From contig JAJAGP010001658.1 of NCBI GenBank assembly GCA_025084515.1, positions 62,001 through 126,000 on the forward strand: a stretch of DNA of 64,000 bases, written 5' to 3'. Origin of the DNA: Ancistrus triradiatus. Its lineage: Eukaryota > Chordata > Actinopteri > Siluriformes > Loricariidae. Every line of letters begins with the position of its first letter. Within the stretch, counting starts at the first letter, position 1. Under the pieces are notes generated by a model. That model had not been told where the DNA came from. It worked only from the letters and a program-made list of their open reading frames with translations, and ran no database searches. The translations under genes and the position numbers were made by a program. Positions 55,574-63,447 of this stretch are shown one piece after another.

Positions 55574-56009
55574 TTTTTAACAAGGCAGGTTCATGGGACA
55601 GAATAGGAGACGTGTGCAGGTAAACCAATTATAAAGAAAGATATTTATTAAACAAAAGAGATATAAAGCTCACAAGAACATAAATCAAAGGAACTAAGGC
55701 AAACGCGTTAGAATGGCAGGGTGGTAAATAACAAAGAACGAAAACAACAATAACCGCGGGTTTACCGCAGACCACGAAGTACACAAGCATACTGGAATGG
55801 ACGAACACAAAGCACAAAAACCAGATAGCAAAAACCCCAGGAGCAGGGAGGCAATAACAGTCACCAACACGAGAAACTGTCCAGTGGAGCATAATGGCTA
55901 AAGTCCCGCTTAAATAGAGAGCCCGCCAGCTGCAGCTCATAAGCTTTAGCTCCAGCTTCCTCGCGTGCTCTACAGTCCAGTGGAGCAGCGCCAGCAGTAC
56001 AGTTCAGAT
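55574..56009 (-). repeat. LTR-F copy 3 (5' LTR, right end missing)
   Basis: Starts TTAACAAGGCAGGTTCATGG. Contains an internal deletion relative to copy 1 around the transcript start and ends near CAGTTCAGATAC, where L2 sequence resumes. The plus-strand bases just left of it, GTGGGTTATTATAT, resemble the start site of copy 1 (GCGGGTTATAT), as a self-priming site would. Confidence 0.65.
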
Positions 56010-56074
56010 ACATTTTTTATGGTAAGCAGGGGTTCTACAATGGCAGGGATTAGATCTTTAAGTAAGCGTGTTGG
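56010..56074 (-). pseudogene. L2-type LINE, piece 2 of 4: start of reverse transcriptase
   Basis: On the minus strand the 65 bp read PTRLLKDLIPAIVEPLLTI, the beginning of the RT region of fish L2-type proteins. It lies between LTR-F and LTR-G and proves that both were inserted into the same LINE. Confidence 0.7.
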
Positions 56075-57297
56075 TGTAACGACTCAGACACTCCAGGGTA
56101 TAGAATCAAATGCAGGTTTATTAAGACGTTAGGCAAGATTCGAAGTAGTAACACAGTCCAAGGTCATAAGCCAGGCAATCCAAAAATATACAAACGTGGT
56201 ACCAAAAGGGATAGGCTGTCGTTGGTTTTTGGACAGAATGCATGCTGACATTAATAAAAAATAACACTCAAGCAGAATCAAAGTTTCAGAGGCGAGGCAG
56301 ACAAGTTTATTGCAAGCTACACTAGGGGACCTCCTCACACCACAGCAGAGGTGCGAAGAAGCCAAGAGCCACAAAATCTCTGCCCTTATATACAACTCAG
56401 TCAAGGTCAGACATTTATGTCATCATTGTTTCCAACTTTAGAAAAACACTTGCTGCCCAGGCGGCCCCACCCGTATTCCCCATGTCTCCTACACCTCTGG
56501 GTATCCTGACCTGACTAGTGAACTTTATCCCAGTTTTTAGTTTCAGCATCAAATCTCTATATTCTACATATAAAAAGGGTATTCAATTCATTACATATTA
56601 TATTAAATCAGATCATGATTTCCTCTCTGTGACCATGTAAAAGCTTTAAACTAAACACTTTAACATCAAAAATATAGTTATTCATCATAAGGATCACTTG
56701 GAATAAATTTAATTATTAATCAAATTACAAAATAAATGAGTAATTATACACATTGAAAATGTGAAATAAACCCAAGTCTGGAGTGTACAGGACAGTTATC
56801 GTATAAAAAAAATTTACGCACACACACATACCCACACTTACCAAACTGGTGAAACACTTTCAAGGCCAAAGAAACATGTACTTTCTCAGTTTAGGCTGAG
56901 ACGCACCCGACAAATAGTCTTAGAGACGTATTCTAAAAACGAGTGACATCACCACAATTAGGAAATGCAAATATATCAGATGTAAATAATATATGTGTCC
57001 AAAAATGGGTGGCTCCGCAGCCACAAGGCACATGTGTCACAATAAATCCTCAACAAAGGCAAAAAATCGTAGTCAGAGGCACAAGACATACAGGGTCAAA
57101 AAACGTAGAGAGACAGAATAAAGCACAAACCGTTACTAAGTCGCTTGGAATCGCCGAACAAGAAACGAGACCTCGCAATGAGCGTTTGAAACGCGCGCCC
57201 TTTTAAAGATGGCCGTCTCCCGGAAGCCATGGCGGCTTAGTACTCGGGCGACGGCGCTCTCTGGCGGTGCGGCGAGGAATTCGCCGCCGGCGTGACA
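56075..57297 (-). repeat. LTR-G, 3' long terminal repeat, interrupted
   Basis: TGTAACGACTCAG at 56075 to GCCGGCGTGACA near 57297. The stretch 56217-57055 is a foreign solo LTR; without it and one 4- to 5-bp duplication the repeat is about 380 bp like the 5' copy. Confidence 0.9.
56217..57055 (-). mobile_element. Solo LTR S2, retrovirus-like
   Basis: An 839-bp block TGTCGTTGG to CCTCAACA, inserted in the LTR-G 3' LTR. AGGC is repeated at its two sides (56213-56216, 57057-57060). On the minus strand it has GTATATAAGG (about 56391) and, roughly 100 bp downstream, GCAATAAACTTGTC (about 56306), then a short terminal part: the U3-R-U5 order of a retroviral LTR. No internal genes remain. Assignment to endogenous retroviruses is inference from structure only. 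Confidence 0.7.
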
Positions 57298-60200
57298 GAA
57301 CCCCTCCCCTGACGGGTGGCTCCAGCCATCCGAGACCCCCTCTTACGGGGGCGCCCACGCGGCCGAGGAGCGGGACGAGTTGGGTGCTGTAAGTGGAAGT
57401 CGTCAATAAGCGAATGATCCAAAATGTCCCGAGCGGGAACCCACGACCTTTCCTCGGGACCATAGCCTTCCCAATCCACCAAATATTCTAGCCCTCCTGC
57501 CCTGCGTCTAAAATCAAGAAGTTCGTGGACACTATAGGTCGGGAGACCATCCACGTCTAGAGGCGGAGGAGGTTCTGTCATTCCCGGCGGGGCCTGAGGA
57601 GAGGAGGAGACAGGCTTCAGTAAGGATACATGAAACGTAGGGGCAATATGGTACGACGAGGGCAACAACAATCTGTACGATACCGGATTGACCTGTTTAA
57701 TGACCTTAAACGGGCCAATATACTTAGGACTCAGCTTTTTACTAGGAAGGCGCAACTTAAGGTCACGGGTGGACAGCCAGACCAGCTGTCCTGGACGATA
57801 CTCTGCACCCGGGCGTCGACGCCGGTTTGCCTTGATCCGTTGCGCCTGCACTGCTCGCTGCAACCGTACATGCGCCTCCTCCCAAGTCTGCTCACTACGT
57901 TTAAACCACTCGTCGACTGCGGGAACTTGCGACGGTGAAACAGACCAAGGAAACAAGGGAGGCTGATACCCTAATACACACTGAAACGGAGTGAGGTTTG
58001 TAGAGGAGTGACGTAAGGAGTTCTGGGCATACTCCACCCATGGTAAGTATCGAGCCCAGTCATGTTGGTGCCGAGAGCAGTATGTACGCAAGAACCTACC
58101 TATCTCTTGGTTTAGACGTTCTGTCTGGCCGTTGGATTGTGGATGGTACCCAGAGGTCAAGCTCATACTGATGTCGAGCACCCGGCAGAATTCCCTCCAG
58201 ACTTGTGAGGTAAACTGCGGACCACGATCACTCACGATGTCCTCAGGTAGACCATAGTACCGAAAGACAAAATGAAAGAGATATTCCGCGGTCTCAAGAG
58301 CAGTGGGCAGTTTCTCTAACGCGATCAAATGACAGGCTTTTGAAAATCTGTCAACTACCACCAGTATAGTGGTTTTCCCCTGGGATCGAGGTAAGTCTGT
58401 GATAAAGTCTATCCCGATATGGGACCAGGGGCGGTTTGGGACCGGCAGCGGAACCAACAAGCCTGCAGGCAATTGCCGAGGCGTTTTCGAGCAGGCGCAA
58501 TCAATACAAGCTCCAACAAAATCCGCTACGTCCTTCGTCAAACCCTCCCACCAGAACCTATTACGCACTAACTCCTCTGTTCTGCGTATACCGGGATGCC
58601 CCGAACTGGGATTACAATGTATGGCCTCTATCAATTGTCTGCGTAGTCCTGAGGGAACGAACTCACACTCAGGAGGGCAACCCTCCGGTGGTGCCTCCGC
58701 AGCTTGACCCTGCCGTATCTGGTCGATAATCTCCCACTGAACCGGACCTACAACGCGTTCAGGTGCCAGGATGGCTGTGGGGACACGTCGTTCGGCTTCG
58801 GCCTCCCAGATTCGCGATAGGGCGTCCGCCTTCTGGTTCTGGGAACCTGCGCGATAAGACACAGTAAAATTAAACCGACCGAAAAACAGCGCCCATCTAG
58901 CCTGCCGAGGGTTAAGCCGCTGAGCCGAACGGATGTACTCAAGGTTCTTATGGTCCGTCAGGACCAGGAAAGGGAACTGGGCTCCCTCAAGCCAATGTCG
59001 CCACTCCGTAATAGCCAACTTCATGGCCAGCAACTCTCGATTTCCCACATCATAATTCCTCTCCGCGGGGCTCAGTTTGCGAGAGAAAAAGGCGCAAGGG
59101 TGTAACTTAGTTGGGGTACCGACTCTTTGGGATAATACTGCACCTACCCCTGTCGAGGACGCGTCCACCTCTAAAACAAATGGCAAGTCAGGGTTTGGGT
59201 GTGTCAGGACCGGAGCAGTAGTGAACCTGTCTTTCAAGGCTCTGAACGCCACATCCGCCTCGGGTGTCCAATACAACGTCTTACTCTGCCCTTTCAACAG
59301 AGAGGTGAGAGGAGAAGCTACCTTACTGAAGTTCCGGATGAATCTCCGATAAAAATTTGCAAACCCCAGGAACTTTTGCAACTCCTTTACACTACGGGGC
59401 TGTGGCCAAGACACTACGGCTTCGACCTTCTCCTTGTCCATGTGTACCCCCTGTTGGTCTATTACATACCCCAAAAACCCGACCTTAGGCACATGAAATT
59501 CACATTTCTCTGCTTTGACATACAAGCGATGTTCTAATAAACATTTCAAGACCAAACGCACATGCTTTATGTGTTGTGTCAGGTTGGGTGAATATATCAA
59601 AATGTCATCAATGTAGACGATGACCCAGTGATCTATCATGTCTCTCAACACATCGTTAACAAAAGACTGAAACACTGATGGTGCGTTAACGAGACCATAT
59701 GGCATAACCAGGTACTCATAGTGTCCGCGAGTAGTGAGGAACGCTGTCTTCCATTCATCGCCTTCCCGGATTCTGATGAGATTGTATGCGCTGCGCAGGT
59801 CCAGCTTCGTGAAGACAGTAGCTCCTCGTAGTTGTTCCAGAGCAGCGGGGACTAGGGGAAGAGGATACTTGTATTTGACAGTTAGTGCATTCAAACCACG
59901 GTAGTCAATACATGGGCGTAACCCTCCATCTTTTTTCTCAATAAAAAAGAAGCTGGCTGCTGCCGGAGTCGTTGATGGGCGAATATATCCAAGGTGGAGC
60001 GCCTCTTCAACGTAGGCCTCCAACGCCATGGTTTCGACCCGAGATAGTGGGTATATCCGATTATGAGGAGGAGTAGTACCTTGCAGAAGTTCGATCGCGC
60101 AATCCCCTGGGCGATGAGGCGGCAATTCGCTGGCCTTCTGCTGGGAGAATACCTCCGCCAGATCCGCATAGCACTGTGGAACATCCTTGCTCTCGGTGGG

Positions 60201-61532
60201 CTTCGGGCTTTCCACGGCGGTGGCTCGGATTGGCAAAGTCAAACATGAGTTAAAACAAGACTTCCCCCACTGGGTAATTTCACCTTGTTGCCAGTCAATA
60301 CTAGGTTGGTGCTTTACCAACCATGGATGCCCTAGGATTATATCGTGCCGGGGCGCTGGTATAACATAGAAAGCAATGGTCTCCTCATGGAGGAGGCCGG
60401 TACGTAATGTGACCTCCGGTGTCTGTTGTGTTACCGACCTCTTTCCAATGAGACGTCCATCCACTGTTCTGAGATTGAGAGGGTTAGCAGTTTCATGTGC
60501 TGGGATTTGGTGTTTCTTGACGATCTGCTGGTTGATAAAATTCCCCGCGGCACCCGAGTCTATGAGGGCTGAGAGGAACACAGAACCAGAATCCCAGAGC
60601 AGTTGAACCCTTACGTGCAGACAGTCATTAGTAACTTCAGGCAGTGCGATATCACTCACCTCTACTGATCCCGCTGCATCGCTCAGGCGGGGGCAGGAGG
60701 CGCGTTGGTGACCTGCTTCGCCGCAATACAGACAAAGACGAAGCTGCAGTCTCCTACGCCTTTCCTGGGAGGTGAGACGGGCTCGACCTACCTCCATAGG
60801 TTCGGGCTCGGAATCCTTGGTCCTAGTTACCAGACCTCTCGAGTGCTCCTGCCGATCTGCCCCTCTCTCCCAGATCAGGTTATCCAGTTCTATGGTGTGG
60901 CGAATGTAGGCGTCCAACCCCAAAGAAGCCCCTTTCACCACCATTTCAGTTCTTAGTTCCGACCTTAAACCCTGTTTAAACATGGCCTGTAGGGCTGGTT
61001 CGTTCCAGCCACTTCCTGCGGCAATGGTACGGAACTCTAGAGCGTATTCAGCAGCTCTGCGTGTGCCCTGTCTTAATGTGCCCAGCACAGACCCCACTTC
61101 TCTCCCTGCCATGGGGTGATCAAACACTTCCTTAAACAGGGCGTAGAATTGCTGCTCAGACTGTAGGACTTCGCTGCCCTGAGTCCACAATGCAGTGGCC
61201 CACTGTTTAGCTTTGCCCGTCAACAGTGAGATCACAAAATGAATTTTGTCAGTGTCGACATGGAATTGTTCGGGATGATGGTCGATATAAATGCTACATT
61301 GCATGAGAAACTCCTTGCAAGTGTCTAGCGTACCATCATACCTCTCTGGGAGTGCCACTTGCAGTGATGAAGACTCCCTTCGTGATGCAGGGTTGGAGGG
61401 AAGTGAAGTGGAAGCCGCTTGAACTGGAAGTGGTGGAGCTGAACGAAGGAGGAGCTCATGCATGAGCTTGGCGATTTCCTCTAATTTCTCCTCTTGTCGC
61501 GAGATGCGGTTCTCCAAACCCGCTGATTCCAT
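57237..61532 (-). CDS. gag-pol: LTR-G Gag-Pol polyprotein, chromovirus type
   Basis: One 1,431-residue frame from the ATG at 61532, 20 bases inside the 5' LTR. Order: coiled coil (1-32); capsid (about 58-225); zinc knuckle CLYCGEAGHQRASC (267-280); protease active site ALIDSGAAG (322-330). Reverse transcriptase has YIDD at 640-643. RNase H residues are D790, E833, D860 and D903. The integrase zinc finger is H972, H979, C1009, C1012, and the core is D1042, D1102, E1138 (35 residues between the last two). A GPF segment (1273-1275), a chromodomain (about 1332-1380, EYLVDWEGYGPEERSW) and an AT-hook-like RPRGRPRK (1390-1397) follow. Every catalytic residue expected of the family is present and no stop interrupts it. 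The last 60 bases lie inside the 3' LTR. No frameshift signal is needed. It could still encode active enzymes and is the only such frame in the window. Confidence 0.95.
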   Translation of the reverse strand: MESAGLENRISRQEEKLEEIAKLMHELLLRSAPPLPVQAASTSLPSNPASRRESSSLQVALPERYDGTLDTCKEFLMQCSIYIDHHPEQFHVDTDKIHFVISLLTGKAKQWATALWTQGSEVLQSEQQFYALFKEVFDHPMAGREVGSVLGTLRQGTRRAAEYALEFRTIAAGSGWNEPALQAMFKQGLRSELRTEMVVKGASLGLDAYIRHTIELDNLIWERGADRQEHSRGLVTRTKDSEPEPMEVGRARLTSQERRRRLQLRLCLYCGEAGHQRASCPRLSDAAGSVEVSDIALPEVTNDCLHVRVQLLWDSGSVFLSALIDSGAAGNFINQQIVKKHQIPAHETANPLNLRTVDGRLIGKRSVTQQTPEVTLRTGLLHEETIAFYVIPAPRHDIILGHPWLVKHQPSIDWQQGEITQWGKSCFNSCLTLPIRATAVESPKPTESKDVPQCYADLAEVFSQQKASELPPHRPGDCAIELLQGTTPPHNRIYPLSRVETMALEAYVEEALHLGYIRPSTTPAAASFFFIEKKDGGLRPCIDYRGLNALTVKYKYPLPLVPAALEQLRGATVFTKLDLRSAYNLIRIREGDEWKTAFLTTRGHYEYLVMPYGLVNAPSVFQSFVNDVLRDMIDHWVIVYIDDILIYSPNLTQHIKHVRLVLKCLLEHRLYVKAEKCEFHVPKVGFLGYVIDQQGVHMDKEKVEAVVSWPQPRSVKELQKFLGFANFYRRFIRNFSKVASPLTSLLKGQSKTLYWTPEADVAFRALKDRFTTAPVLTHPNPDLPFVLEVDASSTGVGAVLSQRVGTPTKLHPCAFFSRKLSPAERNYDVGNRELLAMKLAITEWRHWLEGAQFPFLVLTDHKNLEYIRSAQRLNPRQARWALFFGRFNFTVSYRAGSQNQKADALSRIWEAEAERRVPTAILAPERVVGPVQWEIIDQIRQGQAAEAPPEGCPPECEFVPSGLRRQLIEAIHCNPSSGHPGIRRTEELVRNRFWWEGLTKDVADFVGACIDCACSKTPRQLPAGLLVPLPVPNRPWSHIGIDFITDLPRSQGKTTILVVVDRFSKACHLIALEKLPTALETAEYLFHFVFRYYGLPEDIVSDRGPQFTSQVWREFCRVLDISMSLTSGYHPQSNGQTERLNQEIGRFLRTYCSRHQHDWARYLPWVEYAQNSLRHSSTNLTPFQCVLGYQPPLFPWSVSPSQVPAVDEWFKRSEQTWEEAHVRLQRAVQAQRIKANRRRRPGAEYRPGQLVWLSTRDLKLRLPSKKLSPKYIGPFKVIKQVNPVSYRLLLPSSYHIAPTFHVSLLKPVSSSPQAPPGMTEPPPPLDVDGLPTYSVHELLDFRRRAGGLEYLVDWEGYGPEERSWVPARDILDHSLIDDFHLQHPTRPAPRPRGRPRKRGSRMAGATRQGRGSVTPAANSSPHRQRAPSPEY

Positions 61533-61541
61533 TTTCTTCCG

Positions 61542-61550
61542 GCGAGGTCT
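61542..61550 (-). promoter_or_regulatory. LTR-G self-priming primer-binding site
   Basis: The coding strand inside the LTR begins GAAGACCTCGCC. AGACCTCGC is the exact 9-base reverse complement of GCGAGGTCT in the LTR (61801-61809). The whole leader between LTR and ATG is only 20 bases. Confidence 0.75.
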
Positions 61551-61552
61551 TC

Positions 61553-61930
61553 TGTAACGACTCAGACACTCCAGGGTATAGAATCAAATGCAGGTTTATT
61601 AAGACGTTAGGCCAAGATCGAAGGGTAGTAACACAGTCCGAGGTCATAAGCCAGGCATCCAAAAATATACAAACGTGGTACCAAAAGGATAGGCAAAAAA
61701 TCGTAGTAGTCAGAGGCACAGAATACAGGGTCAAAAAACGTAGAGACAGAATAATGCACAAACCGTTACCAAGTCGCTTAGAATCGCCGAGCAAGAGACG
61801 AGACCTCGCAATGAGCGTTTGAAACGCGCGCCCTTTTAAAGATGGCCGTCTCCCGGAAGCCATGGCGGCTTAGTACTCGGGCGACGGCGCTCTCTGGCGG
61901 TGCGGCGAGGAATTCGCCGCCGGCGTGACA
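61553..61930 (-). repeat. LTR-G, 5' long terminal repeat
   Basis: 378 bp, TGTAACGACTCAG to CGGCGTGACA, followed by GTTGG. It contains the same final codons of pol as the 3' copy, here untranslated because they lie in U3 of the 5' LTR. Confidence 0.95.
61833..61840 (-). promoter_or_regulatory. LTR-G TATA-like box
   Basis: The coding strand reads TTTAAAAG from 61840, 31 bp upstream of the predicted transcript start at 61809. Confidence 0.7.
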
Positions 61931-61935
61931 GTTGG

Positions 61936-63447
61936 TATATGGTCCAGTAGACATGATGAAGATTTTGAAGAATTAATTAATGTAGTTAAATTTGGGAGAT
62001 CGGATTAAAGGAATGTAGTTGTATACTAATATTGTTAGATAAGCCATTATCATAACTCATGTTCCTCAAGGTGACTTGCTGCTTGCTACCGGGATGGACA
62101 TTCTTATCATCTTATCATTAAAAAATATTTGGAAATTATTACTAGTATAATAGTATAATTATTACTAGTATAATATAACCGGTGGTATAATAGGTTCCAA
62201 TACTGTTGCATTCCCAGTAAGTTTTAATACAGTGTCAAAGAAGAATCTTGGATTATTCTTGTTACTGTCTATTAAAAACGAGAAATATTCCAATTTAGAT
62301 TTTTAAGGGCATGTTTGTATTCAGTTAGCGCATCATTCCATGTCAACTTATACACTTCCAGTGTAGTATGTCACCATTGCTCTAATTTTCATGCAGTTTG
62401 TTTTAGAGCATGTGTATGATCATTATACCAAGGTTCCAGCCCTGATCATTTTGGTTTTAACTGGTGCTACATTGTCTAAGGTTGTGCGAAGCACAGCCTC
62501 TAACCGTTGGGATGCTTGTTTAAGTTGTTCAGGCTCAACTGGTGACAAGATCATTAGTTGTGGAAGGTTATTAATGAAATCGGCTGCAGTAGCAGAAGTA
62601 ATAGTAGGTTTAGATTTAGGACGACGCACTAAACAAATTTTACTGGTTAAACACAAATCACATAGTAGGAGAGAGTCATCTGAGATTAAGACACTTTGTG
62701 GTATAACAGAAAGCTTATCAATATCAATGGCATGTGTTAGTAATATATCTAAGGTATGATTACAGCGGTGGGTAGGACCTATTACATTCTGGGTGATACC
62801 CATAGATTTTATAATGGAATCAAAAGCAATTTTAAGAGGATCATGCTCGCTTTCATAATGAATATTATAGTCTCCAACAATTAAAGCCTTATCAGTTGTT
62901 AGTAGTAGTTTAGAGATAAAGTCTGCAAACTCTTGAAGAAACTCAGAATAAGCATCAGGGGGGTGATAAATTGTCACGAGCATAAACAAGGTAGGTTTTT
63001 TATTCGATGAAGATTGATTAACTACATCAGCTACAAGTAACTGAAAGGACTTAGGCATGTAAGTCGTTTTTATATTAAGGTCTATACATTTGTTATATAT
63101 TGTTGCTACACCTCCTCCATGACCATTAGGATGCGGTTTATTTAAATAACTACATCCAGGAGGAACAAACTCATTAGGTTTCATCCAGGTTTCAGTAAGA
63201 CAAACTACACTAAGACCATTATCTGTAATTATTTCATTCACAAAAAAGGCTTTAGACATGAGTGATCTAATATTTAATAGTCCTAACTTTACTCTGACTT
63301 TATTATTGTTTTTATCAAGATCATTTGAACTAATGACAATTAAGTTGTTTAAACAAATTTTATGAAAGCATTAGGGTCTATAAAGGGCACAAGGAACAGA
63401 CACGGTTTCAGTAGTTTGAGCCCTGAGTCATTTCTTAGGGTTGTTAT
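61936..63447 (-). mobile_element. L2-type LINE, piece 1 of 4: endonuclease and linker
   Basis: The minus strand holds the 5' part of the L2 protein gene. The linker between endonuclease and RT (61936-62422) is decayed. Beyond 63340 the sequence is AT-rich and probably 5' noncoding. LTR-H begins at 63448, so the 5' end of the LINE may be lost or lie further right. Confidence 0.75.
62423..63330 (-). pseudogene. L2 LINE AP-type endonuclease
   Basis: The domain nicks target DNA to start LINE integration. The frame is open for about 290 codons and includes an upstream part without ATG (GLLNIRSLMSKAF). Conserved blocks in order: N-I-R-S near the start; VVCLTETWMKPNE with the catalytic glutamate; GHGGGVATIYNK; GDYNIHYES, the D-x-N motif; THRCNHTLDILLTH. 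The final block reads SDDSLLLCDL, where most family members have histidine in the SDH triad, so this copy has probably lost activity. The frame continues into a linker and ends at 62423. It belongs to the LINE whose RT pieces lie at 56010-56074, 51679-51983 and 47097-47667. Confidence 0.82.

Larger units (their letters stand above)
51984..56009 (-). mobile_element. LTR-F: cluster of three LTRs with minisatellite interiors
   Basis: Three related LTR copies in one orientation (51984-52533, 54587-55024, 55574-56009) separate two interiors. The first interior (52534-54586) holds a truncated S1-type LTR and several coding minisatellites. The second (55025-55573) holds repeats of CTAACGACTCAGGTACAGAG type and a unique part. 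The arrangement can arise by recombination between copies or by insertion of one copy in another. No polymerase is present. The whole cluster interrupts the L2 LINE. Confidence 0.7.
56075..61930 (-). mobile_element. LTR-G: Ty3/gypsy chromovirus with intact gag-pol frame
   Basis: LTRs at 56075-57297 (3', interrupted by a solo LTR) and 61553-61930 (5', 378 bp). The target duplication GTTGG lies at 56070-56074 and 61931-61935, and L2 sequence resumes on both sides. One reading frame of 1,431 codons fills the interior. The polypurine tract is the coding-strand run GTCAGGGGAGGGGTTC before the 3' LTR. The two LTRs differ at more than ten small sites, so the insertion is not brand new, although its frame is open. 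Confidence 0.95.
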
